Shown here piece after piece: positions 13,533 through 19,930 of a stretch of 21,959 bases of DNA (position 1 is the first letter of the stretch; each line of letters opens with the position of its first letter). Under the pieces are notes generated by a model. It was not told the DNA's origin, made no database searches, and saw nothing but the letters and a program-made list of their open reading frames with translations. Location of the stretch: assembly GCA_964509845.1 (NCBI GenBank), contig CAZDZG010000019.1, positions 1-21,959 of the forward strand. The letters run 5' to 3'. Source of the DNA: WYZ-LMO6 sp964509845 (lineage in GTDB: Archaea; Hadarchaeota; Hadarchaeia; Hadarchaeales; WYZ-LMO6). The position numbers and the translations under genes were made by a program.

Positions 13533-14582
13533 ATGAGGGAAAGACTGAGGAGGCTCAGGAAAAGACTGGAGGAGGAGGGGCTGGGGGCCTGCCTGATCGT
13601 GAGGTACCAGCGCTACTTCTCCGGCACCTCCGCGGGTGCGGCCCTGCTGGTGAGGGATGGCAGGCCCCTTCTCCTCTGTTCCAGGATGGAGCTGGGGAGG
13701 GCCAGGAGGGAGAGCCGCCTTCCCCTCCTCCCCTACGATCCGATGAGGGAGGAGCTCTGGGAGGTGGTGGCGAGGGAGGTGGGGAGGGAAAGAATGGCCT
13801 ACGACGAGGCCTCCTCCCTGCTCCTGCACAGGCTGAGGAGAAGGGGGGTGAGGCTGCTCAAGCTCAGGAACTTCTTCCGCGAGTTCTGCGGGAGCAAGAC
13901 GAAGGAGGAAATCAGATGGATGAGGAGGGCGGCGGAGCTGGCGTGCAGGGGGCTGAGGTGCGCCTCCGAGCTCCTGGAGGAGGGAAGGAGCGAGAGGGAA
14001 ATAGCGGCGGAGGTGGAGTACGAGATGAGGAGGGCGGGGTCGGAGGGCACCCCCTTCCCCACCATCGTGGCCTCCGGCCCCAATTCCCTCCTCCCCCACG
14101 CCTCCTCCAGCAACCGGAGGGTGAGGAAGGGGGAGCTGGTGGTGGTGGATCTGGGGGCCCTTTACCGCGGATACTGCTCGGACCTGACCAGGACCTTCGC
14201 CCTCTCCCCTTCCCCCAGGCAGGAAAGGCTGCTGAGGGCGGTGAGGGAGGCCCAGCTCTCCGCGCTGGAGAGGGTGAGGGCGGGGAGGAGGGCGGGGGAG
14301 GTGGAGGAGGCCGCGAGGAAGGTACTGGAGGAGAGGGGATACGGGAGGTACGTGCTGCACGGGGCCGGTCATGGGATAGGGCTGGAGGTGCACGAGTTCC
14401 CCAGCCTGAAGCCGGGATCCAGGGACCCGCTGGGGAAGGATTACGTGATCACGCTGGAGCCCGGGGCCTACGTTCCGGGGGTAGGGGGGGCCAGGTGGGA
14501 GGACATGGTGGTGGTGGGGGAGAGGGGGGCAATCCCCCTGTCGGGATATAAATCGGGAGAGGAAGAGGAAGGCGTCCGGTGA
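13533..14582 (+). CDS. Xaa-Pro dipeptidase / aminopeptidase P (M24 family)
   Basis: The 349-residue protein has an N-terminal creatinase-like domain (about 1-120) and a C-terminal pita-bread domain. All five metal ligands are visible: D206 (VVVDLG), D217 (CSDLTRTF), H280 (GAGHGIG), E309 (TLEPGAY) and E323 (RWEDMV), with the accessory His in LPHASSS and EVHEF. It would release the N-terminal residue before proline or split Xaa-Pro dipeptides in the cytoplasm, with two Mn or Co ions. I chose ATG 13533 because the TATA-like box CTTTTAG is 27 nt upstream; GTG 13527 adds two residues. The proS gene follows 4 nt after the stop, so they form an operon. Confidence 0.92.
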   Translation: MRERLRRLRKRLEEEGLGACLIVRYQRYFSGTSAGAALLVRDGRPLLLCSRMELGRARRESRLPLLPYDPMREELWEVVAREVGRERMAYDEASSLLLHRLRRRGVRLLKLRNFFREFCGSKTKEEIRWMRRAAELACRGLRCASELLEEGRSEREIAAEVEYEMRRAGSEGTPFPTIVASGPNSLLPHASSSNRRVRKGELVVVDLGALYRGYCSDLTRTFALSPSPRQERLLRAVREAQLSALERVRAGRRAGEVEEAARKVLEERGYGRYVLHGAGHGIGLEVHEFPSLKPGSRDPLGKDYVITLEPGAYVPGVGGARWEDMVVVGERGAIPLSGYKSGEEEEGVR

Positions 14583-14586
14583 GGGG

Positions 14587-15981
14587 ATGAGCGAGGACAC
14601 CTTCGGCGAGTGGTTCAACAGGCTCCTGCTGGAGGCGGAGATCATGGATCCCAGGTACCCGGTGAAGGGCCTGTGCGTCTGGCTTCCTTACGGCATGGAG
14701 CTGAGGGAGAGGGTACTCTCCGTGATGAGGGGGCTCCTGAGGGAGACCGGACACAGGGAGGTCCTCTTTCCCCTCCTCATCCCCGAGGATTTCTTCAGGA
14801 AGGAGGGGGAGCACATCAGGGGATTCGAGAACCAGGTTTACTGGGTGACCAGGGGAGGGGGGGAGGAGCTGGACGTGAAGCTGGTGCTGAGGCCCACCAG
14901 CGAGACCAGCATGTACCCCATGTTCTCCCTCTGGATCCGCTCCCACGCCGACCTCCCCCTGAAGGTCTTCCAGGTGGTGAGCGTCTTCAGGTACGAGACC
15001 AAGATGACCAAGCCCATGATCAGGATGAGGGAGGTCACCACCTTCAAGGAGGCCCACACCGTCCACTCCAGCAGGGAGGAGGCGGAGGAACAGGTGAGGG
15101 AGGCGGTCTCCCTATACTCCAGGTTCTTCGACCGCCTGTGCGTTCCCTACCTGATAACCCGCAGGCCCAGCTGGGACACCTTCGCCGGGGCCGAGTACTC
15201 CCTGGCCTTCGATACCCTCCTTCCCGACGGGAGGATGCTCCAGATAGGGACGGTCCACTACCTGGGCCAGAACTTCTCCAGGGTCTTTGACATCAGGTTC
15301 CAGAAACCCGACGGCACCCACGAGTACGCCTACCAGACCTGCTACGGGATCTCGGAGAGGGTGGTGGCGGCCCTGCTGGTGCTGCACGCGGACGAGGTGG
15401 GCCCCTGCCTTCCCCCCAGCCTGGCCCCCATTCAGGTGGTGATCGTTCCCATCCCCTTCAAGGGGGAGAGAGAACCGGAGACCTACTCCGAGGAGGTCAG
15501 GGGAAGGCTGGAGGGAAAGTTTAGGGTGGTGCTGGACTCCAGGGACCTCAGGCCGGGAAACAAGTTCTACTACTGGGAGAGGAGGGGGGTGCCGATAAGG
15601 CTTGAGGTGGGACCGAGGGAGGCCTCCTCCCGGACCGTCACCCTGGTGAGGAGGGACCGGAGGGAAAGGAGGGAGGTCCCCCTGGAGGGGCTGGAGGAGG
15701 CCCTCTCCGGGACCATGAGGGAGATGGAGGAGGAAATGAGGAAGAGGGCCAGGGAGAGGATGGAGGGAAGGATGAGGGAAGTCTCGAGCCTGGAGGAGGC
15801 GGGGAGGATCATCGGGGAGGGGGGGGCGGCCAGGGTCCCGCTCTGCGGGGAGGGGTGCGCCAGGAGGGTGGAGGAGGAAACGGGGGCACAGGTGTTGGGG
15901 GAGGAGGTGGGGGGGAAGGAGGGAGCCTGCGTCCTCTGCGGAAGGCCCGGAAGGATCTTCGTGGTGGGCAGGAGCTACTGA
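14587..15981 (+). CDS. proS: Prolyl-tRNA synthetase, archaeal/eukaryotic type
   Basis: The 464-residue protein charges tRNA-Pro. Visible signatures are the early FGEWFNRLLLEAE block, the class II core with VLRPTSETSMYPMF, motif 2 in FRYETK to REVTTFKEAHT, WDTFAGAEYS, LQIGTVHYLGQNFS, the anticodon-binding domain from about residue 280, and a C-terminal zinc domain with C420, C424, C448 and C451. It ends in Ser-Tyr; a C-terminal Tyr is typical of archaeal ProRS. There is no bacterial editing insertion. The ATG follows the M24 stop by 4 nt, with GAGGGG just before it as a ribosome site. The last 7 nt overlap the end of the opposite-strand PfkB gene. Confidence 0.97.
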   Translation: MSEDTFGEWFNRLLLEAEIMDPRYPVKGLCVWLPYGMELRERVLSVMRGLLRETGHREVLFPLLIPEDFFRKEGEHIRGFENQVYWVTRGGGEELDVKLVLRPTSETSMYPMFSLWIRSHADLPLKVFQVVSVFRYETKMTKPMIRMREVTTFKEAHTVHSSREEAEEQVREAVSLYSRFFDRLCVPYLITRRPSWDTFAGAEYSLAFDTLLPDGRMLQIGTVHYLGQNFSRVFDIRFQKPDGTHEYAYQTCYGISERVVAALLVLHADEVGPCLPPSLAPIQVVIVPIPFKGEREPETYSEEVRGRLEGKFRVVLDSRDLRPGNKFYYWERRGVPIRLEVGPREASSRTVTLVRRDRRERREVPLEGLEEALSGTMREMEEEMRKRARERMEGRMREVSSLEEAGRIIGEGGAARVPLCGEGCARRVEEETGAQVLGEEVGGKEGACVLCGRPGRIFVVGRSY

Positions 15982-16856
15982 GCCGCCGCCTTTATCTCGG
16001 CCTCGGAGGGGAAGCCCACCGGTCCCTTGTACCTCACCTTCAGGCCCGCGGCGGCGTTGGCCAGCCTGAGGGAGCGCTCCAGCTCCCCCGTTTCCAGATA
16101 CTTGGCCAGGAAGACCGCCCCGAAAACGTCTCCGGCCCCCGTGGGATCCTGAGCCTGAACCCTCAGTCCCTCCACGCTCACCACCCTCCCCCCGTGGCAG
16201 GCCACGCACCCCTTCTCCCCCAGCGTCACTATTCCCACCTTCGCCCCCATCCTCCTCAGGAGCTCCAGCATCTCCCTGGGTCCCTTCTTCACCCCCTCCA
16301 TTTCGTCCCTCCCTATCTTCACCACATCGGCCTGCCTGACGAACTCCTGGAGGTTCTCAGGCATCCTTATCCTGATCTTCCCTCCCTTCCCCACCTCCCT
16401 GAAGAGGCCCTGGGGATCCAGCACCACCAGGGAGTCGGAGCGCTTGAGGCTCCGGAGGAAGTCGGGGGTGACCTCATCCACCACCGGAGAAACGTAGAAT
16501 CCCTTGACTCCCCGGTAGCTCTCGGGGAGGTCGTCGGGGGAGAGGGGAGGGGCCTTGTACTTGCACCTCTGTTCCCTCCTTCCCCTCTGGTCGTAGGAGT
16601 TCTGGAAGGTGGTGGTGTGTTCCCCCACCACCTTTATCCCCTCCGTATCCAGGCCGAAGGCCCGGTAAAGGGGCGGGAACCTCTCCGGCAGGTCCCTTCC
16701 CACCTTGGAAATCACCCCCACCTCCTTCCCCAGGGTCCTCAGGGCCAGACCCCCGTAGGTGGGGACCCCTCCCAGGACGTTCTCTATCACCCCCCAGGGA
16801 AAGATGTTCACATCGATGGCCACGTGGCCCACCACCACCAGCTCCGGCTCCATCAT
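15975..16856 (-). CDS. PfkB-family carbohydrate kinase, possibly inositol-linked
   Basis: The 293-residue protein has the ribokinase fold signatures: an N-terminal GHVAIDVNIF, the GG turn VLGGVPTYGGLAL, and the C-terminal DPTGAGD (237-243) with catalytic D243 and the anion hole before it. It transfers phosphate from ATP to a sugar, polyol or nucleoside. Its ATG overlaps the TGA of the myo-inositol-phosphate synthase gene (ATGA, 16856-16853), so the two are translated from one message. A PfkB-type myo-inositol kinase is known from Thermococcus (TK2285), and the coupling here makes inositol a reasonable candidate substrate. Motifs alone do not decide between inositol, ribose, fructose-6-phosphate and others. 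Confidence 0.88.
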   Translation of the reverse strand: MMEPELVVVGHVAIDVNIFPWGVIENVLGGVPTYGGLALRTLGKEVGVISKVGRDLPERFPPLYRAFGLDTEGIKVVGEHTTTFQNSYDQRGRREQRCKYKAPPLSPDDLPESYRGVKGFYVSPVVDEVTPDFLRSLKRSDSLVVLDPQGLFREVGKGGKIRIRMPENLQEFVRQADVVKIGRDEMEGVKKGPREMLELLRRMGAKVGIVTLGEKGCVACHGGRVVSVEGLRVQAQDPTGAGDVFGAVFLAKYLETGELERSLRLANAAAGLKVRYKGPVGFPSEAEIKAAAQ

Positions 16857-17920
16857 CCCTTCCCCCTTATGAAATCCTCCACCGCCTGCCTGGCCACCTC
16901 ATCCGGCATCTGAACGGGTGGGTGCTTGAAGAAGTAGGCGGAAACGCCGATCAGGGGTCCGGCGATCTTCCTGTCCATGGCTATCTTCACGGCCCTGATG
17001 GCATCGATGACCACCCCCGCGCTGTTGGGCGAGTCCTCCACCGAGAGCTTTACGTCTATGGTGAGGGGAACGTCGCCGAATTTCCTCCCCTTGATGAAGA
17101 TGTAACATATCTTCCTGTCCTTCAGGAAGGGAACGTAGTCGCTGGGGCCTATCCTGAGGGGAACCTCGTAGGGGATCTGGCTGGAAACGGCCTCGGTCTT
17201 GCTAATCCTCTTGGAGCTAAGGCGCTCCTCCTCCAGCATGTTCAGGAAGTCCGTATTCCCCCCCACGTTCAGCTGATAGCTCTCCTCCACCTTCACCCCC
17301 CTGTCCACCAGCAGCTTGACCAGCGTGCGGTGCAGGATGGTGGCCCCCACCTGTGACTTCACATCGTCCCCCGCGCAGGGCAGGCCAGCCTCCTGGAACC
17401 TCCTCCCCCACTCCTTGTCGGAAACTATGAACTCGGGGATGCAGTTCACGAAGCCGCATCCGGCCTTGAGGGCCGCCTCGGCATAGAACCTGGAGGCCCT
17501 GTAGCTTCCCACCGGCAGATAGTTGACCAGGATGTCCGCCCCCGAGTCCTCCAGCACCCTCACCACGTCCACGGGCTTGGACTTGGGGCGGTGTGGTATG
17601 ACGGAGGTCAGGTACTTTCCCAGCCCGTCCAGCAGCGGTCCCTCCATCACCTCGACTCCCAGCTTTGGAACATCGCAGAACTTGACCGTGCAGTTGGGAG
17701 GGGTGAAGATGGCCTCCGACAGGTCCTTCCCTATCTTGTTCAGGTCGACGTCGAAGGCCGCCACAAACTTTATGTCACGGACATGGTACTCCCCGAACCT
17801 CACGTGCATGAGGCCGGGGACGGACTCGTTGTCCTTCGCGTTCTTGTAATACTCCACCCCCTGCACCAGCGAGGAGGCGCAGTTGCCCACCCCCGCGATG
17901 GCCACCCTGATGGTCCCCAT
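16853..17920 (-). CDS. Myo-inositol-phosphate synthase (archaeal type)
   Basis: The 355-residue enzyme turns glucose 6-phosphate into inositol 1(3)-phosphate with NAD, the first step to archaetidylinositol lipids and inositol-based solutes. Signatures are the Rossmann start VAIAGVGNCASSL (GxG at 10-12), FVAAFDVD, DILVNYLPVGS, FVNCIPEF, the active-site region GDDVKSQVGATI and NVGGNTDFLNML. I chose ATG 17920 over codons further upstream because the Rossmann strand begins there and a TTTTTAAAA box is centred 29 nt before it. The gene is divergent from a PadR-type regulator and overlaps a downstream PfkB kinase gene. A CDP-alcohol phosphatidyltransferase gene lies just past the regulator. Confidence 0.93.
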   Translation of the reverse strand: MGTIRVAIAGVGNCASSLVQGVEYYKNAKDNESVPGLMHVRFGEYHVRDIKFVAAFDVDLNKIGKDLSEAIFTPPNCTVKFCDVPKLGVEVMEGPLLDGLGKYLTSVIPHRPKSKPVDVVRVLEDSGADILVNYLPVGSYRASRFYAEAALKAGCGFVNCIPEFIVSDKEWGRRFQEAGLPCAGDDVKSQVGATILHRTLVKLLVDRGVKVEESYQLNVGGNTDFLNMLEEERLSSKRISKTEAVSSQIPYEVPLRIGPSDYVPFLKDRKICYIFIKGRKFGDVPLTIDVKLSVEDSPNSAGVVIDAIRAVKIAMDRKIAGPLIGVSAYFFKHPPVQMPDEVARQAVEDFIRGKG

Positions 17921-17944
17921 GCTACCTTTGCTTTTTACCCTTAC

Positions 17945-17953
17945 TTTTAAAAA
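17945..17953 (-). promoter_or_regulatory. TATA box of the inositol-phosphate synthase gene
   Basis: TTTTTAAAA on the minus strand, centred 29 nt before ATG 17920. It is the strongest TATA-like match in the window. Confidence 0.6.
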
Positions 17954-17973
17954 GACGTTCTGCTCCAAAAACC

Positions 17974-17979
17974 TTTATT
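17974..17979 (+). promoter_or_regulatory. TATA-like box of the PadR-type regulator gene
   Basis: TTTATT preceded by ACC, centred about 32 nt before ATG 18008. It is 27 bp from the divergent synthase promoter, close enough for one bound repressor to affect both. Confidence 0.45.
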
Positions 17980-17992
17980 GGGGCCCTCCCAA
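17978..17992. promoter_or_regulatory. Possible regulator operator (short inverted repeat)
   Basis: TTGGG and CCCAA are separated by five bases and lie between the PadR-gene TATA box and its expected transcription start. A dimer bound here would block that promoter. The arms are only 5 bp, so chance is possible. Confidence 0.25.
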
Positions 17993-18007
17993 ACAACGAG
18001 AGGAATT

Positions 18008-18319
18008 ATGAAGAGGTTAAAGCGCAAGACCACGGTGGAGATGCTCTGGCCCTATGTCCTCAACCTCTTGAGGGAGAGGCCCATGTATGCCTACGAGCTC
18101 AGGGATGCCATCTACCGGAAGTTCGGTTTCAGGCCCCCCATGGTCTCCTGTTACCTGGTCCTGAACAAGCTGGAGAAGCAGGGATACACCTCCTCGGAGT
18201 GGAAGGACCAGCGGGGAAGACCGGCCAGGAAGTACTACAAGATCACCCCCAAGGGGATGGAGCTCTTCAAGCAGGTGGGGAGCTACTTCAGGGAGCTGGC
18301 GGAGAAGCTCTCCAGCTAG
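18008..18319 (+). CDS. PadR-family transcriptional regulator
   Basis: The 103-residue winged-helix protein fits a short PadR regulator. It has a helix with LRERPMYAYELRDAI, a recognition helix with PPMVSCYLVLNKLEKQGY, and a wing with DQRGRPARKYYKITPKG. It has only a short C-terminal helix and would bind DNA as a dimer. ATG 18008 is preferred over the upstream TTG 17978 because the TATA-like box overlaps that TTG and the lysine-rich start (MKRLKRKT) is usual. It is divergent from the inositol-phosphate synthase gene and tail-to-tail (32-nt overlap) with a phospholipid synthase gene. Control of inositol-lipid synthesis and of itself is therefore the simplest idea. The ligand is unknown. Confidence 0.88.
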   Translation: MKRLKRKTTVEMLWPYVLNLLRERPMYAYELRDAIYRKFGFRPPMVSCYLVLNKLEKQGYTSSEWKDQRGRPARKYYKITPKGMELFKQVGSYFRELAEKLSS

Positions 18320-18893
18320 CCAGCCTTCTCCTCGCCAGTACCATCCTCTGCAGGACCGTGAGGTGGGAAAGAATGGCCACCAGCGCCACGGCGTAACCGG
18401 TCAGGCCCAGAATCGAGCCGATCCCCAGGAGGAGGAGGCGCTCCCCCCTTTCAGCCAGACCCTCCTCCATCCTTCCCGCTCCCGCCGCCTCCCCCCTGGC
18501 CCTCACATAGCTCACCATGAGGCTCCCGAGCATGGCCGCCCCTCCCCAGACCAACCCCGAGACCCCAAAGGCCTCCGCCAGGCCCCCCCACACCATACCC
18601 AGAAGCACCAGGAAGTCCACGTACCTGTCCACCACCGAGTCCAGGACCCCTCCGAAGGCCGTCTCCCTCCCCCCCTTTCTGGCCACCGCCCCATCCAGCA
18701 GGTCAAGGAAGCCGCAGAGGAGGAGGAGGATCCCGGCAGGGAGGGGCCTCGCCAGCCCGAAGAGACAGGCGGACAGCAGGCCAACCCCCAGCCCCGCCAG
18801 CGTGAGCAGGTTGGGGTTCACCCCCCTGCCGGCCACGGCGAGGGCCAGGGGTTCCACCACCCCCTCCACCCTTCTCCTGAACCTGCTCAGCAC
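18288..18893 (-). CDS. CDP-alcohol phosphatidyltransferase (archaetidylinositol-phosphate synthase-like)
   Basis: The 201-residue membrane protein has the complete family signature D64-x2-D67-G-x2-A71-R72-x8-G81-x3-D85-x3-D89 between hydrophobic helices; about six membrane segments are visible. These enzymes join a CDP-activated lipid to an alcohol. The inositol-phosphate synthase gene is close by, so the likely reaction is CDP-archaeol plus inositol 1-phosphate giving archaetidylinositol phosphate, at the cytoplasmic membrane. It lacks the nucleotidyltransferase domain of the bifunctional di-myo-inositol-phosphate enzymes. The start is GTG 18893, with no clear TATA box at the right distance, so it may be read through from the small Lys-rich gene upstream. 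The last 32 nt overlap the PadR gene. Confidence 0.88.
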   Translation of the reverse strand: MLSRFRRRVEGVVEPLALAVAGRGVNPNLLTLAGLGVGLLSACLFGLARPLPAGILLLLCGFLDLLDGAVARKGGRETAFGGVLDSVVDRYVDFLVLLGMVWGGLAEAFGVSGLVWGGAAMLGSLMVSYVRARGEAAGAGRMEEGLAERGERLLLLGIGSILGLTGYAVALVAILSHLTVLQRMVLARRRLASWRASPPAP

Positions 18894-18907
18894 CAGCCTA
18901 AGTGGGG

Positions 18908-18922
18908 AAAAAGGGAAAAAAA
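18908..18922 (-). terminator. T-tract terminator after the Lys-rich microprotein gene
   Basis: On the minus strand TTTTTTT, CCC and TTTTT follow the TGA at 18936 by about 13 nt. Paired T-runs without a hairpin are typical of archaeal terminators. Partial readthrough into the phosphatidyltransferase gene is possible. Confidence 0.5.
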
Positions 18923-18935
18923 GGGTCGGGGGAGT

Positions 18936-19013
18936 TCAGCGGCAGCAGCCCGAGGAGGTTTCCTTCTTTTCAGCTTTCTTCTCGGCCTTCTTGGCAGCCT
19001 TCTTCTTGGCCAT
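18936..19013 (-). CDS. Lys/Ala/Glu-rich 25-residue microprotein with C-terminal Cys-Cys
   Basis: A 25-codon frame runs from ATG 19013 to TGA 18936. The product starts MAKKKAAKKAEKK, continues with alternating Lys, Ala and Glu, and ends TSSGCCR. It has its own signals: a CCTAAAAAG box about 35 nt upstream, a purine-rich GGGAGGAGC directly before the ATG, and T-runs after the stop. Most codons end in G or C. The sequence predicts a short cationic helix followed by a flexible Ser/Gly linker and a vicinal Cys pair. That could bind RNA, DNA or ribosomes and carry a metal or a redox thiol pair. I know no named family for it. Tiny size is the only argument against it; the signals around it argue for it. 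Confidence 0.6.
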   Translation of the reverse strand: MAKKKAAKKAEKKAEKKETSSGCCR

Positions 19014-19043
19014 GCTCCTCCCTTCTAAACTCAAAAAAGAACT

Positions 19044-19052
19044 CTTTTTAGG
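19044..19052 (-). promoter_or_regulatory. TATA-like box of the microprotein gene
   Basis: CCTAAAAAG on the minus strand. Transcription would start near 19022 and give a leader of about 9 nt that is just the purine-rich ribosome site. Confidence 0.4.
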
Positions 19053-19070
19053 TTTTCCCCTGAAGGAACT

Positions 19071-19077
19071 CCTAAAT
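19071..19077 (+). promoter_or_regulatory. TATA-like box of the endonuclease IV-like gene
   Basis: CCTAAAT, centred about 25 nt before ATG 19100, giving a leaderless message. Confidence 0.4.
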
Positions 19078-19099
19078 CCCCCCTCCCGAAAAGGGAAGG

Positions 19100-19930
19100 A
19101 TGATCTTCCTGGGACCGGCAGGGATCCCCCTGGGGAGCCCGGACAAGAGCACCCTGGGAGCCCTCCGCTACCTGGCCAGGCTGGGCCTGAACGCCATGGA
19201 GGTGCAGTTCGTCAGGGGGGTGGGCATGAGCAGGGAGATGGCCGAGGAGGTGGGAAAGGAGGCCAGGAGGATGGGGATAAGGCTCTCCGTCCACTGTCCC
19301 TACTTCATCAACCTGTGCTCCCCCGAGCCGAAGAAGGTGGAGGCCTCCGAGCGGAGGATCCTGGAGTCGGTGGACAGGGCAAGCAGGATGGGGGCGGAGG
19401 TGGCCACCTTCCACCCCGGCTTTTACGGGAAACTGGAACCGAGGGAAGCCCTGGAGAGGGTGAAGGGGGCCTGCCTCAGGATGAGGGGGGAAATGGAAAG
19501 GAGGGGATGGGAGGAGGTGAAGCTGGGCCTGGAGACCATGGGAAAGCAGAAGAGCTTCGGCACGCTGGAGGAGGTGGTGGAGGTGTGCAGGGAGGTGGAG
19601 GGTTGCGTCCCGGTGGTGGACTGGGCCCACCTCTACGCCAGGGCGGCGGGAAGGCTGGACTATGGAAAGGTTTTTGAAGCCCTGAAGGGGCTGGGGCTCA
19701 AGCACCTCCACACCCACTTCACCGGGGTGCAGTTCACCGTGGTGGGGGAAGGAAGGGGGAACGAGAAGGAGCACCGGGACCTCTCCTCCGACAGCCCTCC
19801 CTTCGAGCCGCTGGCCAGGGAAATCCTGAGGAGAAGGGTCGAGATCACCATCATAAGCGAGAGCCCCGTGCTGGAGCGGGACTCCCTCAAGATGAAGGAG
19901 GTCTTCCGGCGCCTGGGCCACGGGTTCTGA
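19100..19930 (+). CDS. nfo: Endonuclease IV-like AP endonuclease (TIM barrel)
   Basis: The 276-residue protein follows endonuclease IV in order: VHCPYFINL with H65, TFHPGFYG with H105, GLETMGK with E145, VDWAHLYA with D174 and H177, HTHFTG with H206, KEHRDL with H225 and ISESP with E254. These match the metal ligands of the three-zinc site that cuts DNA 5' to abasic sites. The Asp normally two residues before the H225 position is Lys223 here, so one zinc may be bound differently, as may be usual in this archaeal branch. ATG 19100 follows GGGAAGG and a TATA-like box 25 nt upstream. The 3' end overlaps the opposite-strand hisS gene by 44 nt. The alternative is a TIM-barrel isomerase, which is less likely. 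Confidence 0.85.
   Translation: MIFLGPAGIPLGSPDKSTLGALRYLARLGLNAMEVQFVRGVGMSREMAEEVGKEARRMGIRLSVHCPYFINLCSPEPKKVEASERRILESVDRASRMGAEVATFHPGFYGKLEPREALERVKGACLRMRGEMERRGWEEVKLGLETMGKQKSFGTLEEVVEVCREVEGCVPVVDWAHLYARAAGRLDYGKVFEALKGLGLKHLHTHFTGVQFTVVGEGRGNEKEHRDLSSDSPPFEPLAREILRRRVEITIISESPVLERDSLKMKEVFRRLGHGF

Noticed and set aside
18288..18893. Bifunctional inositol-phosphate cytidylyltransferase / di-myo-inositol-phosphate synthase
   Set aside because: There is only the phosphatidyltransferase domain; no nucleotidyltransferase domain precedes it.
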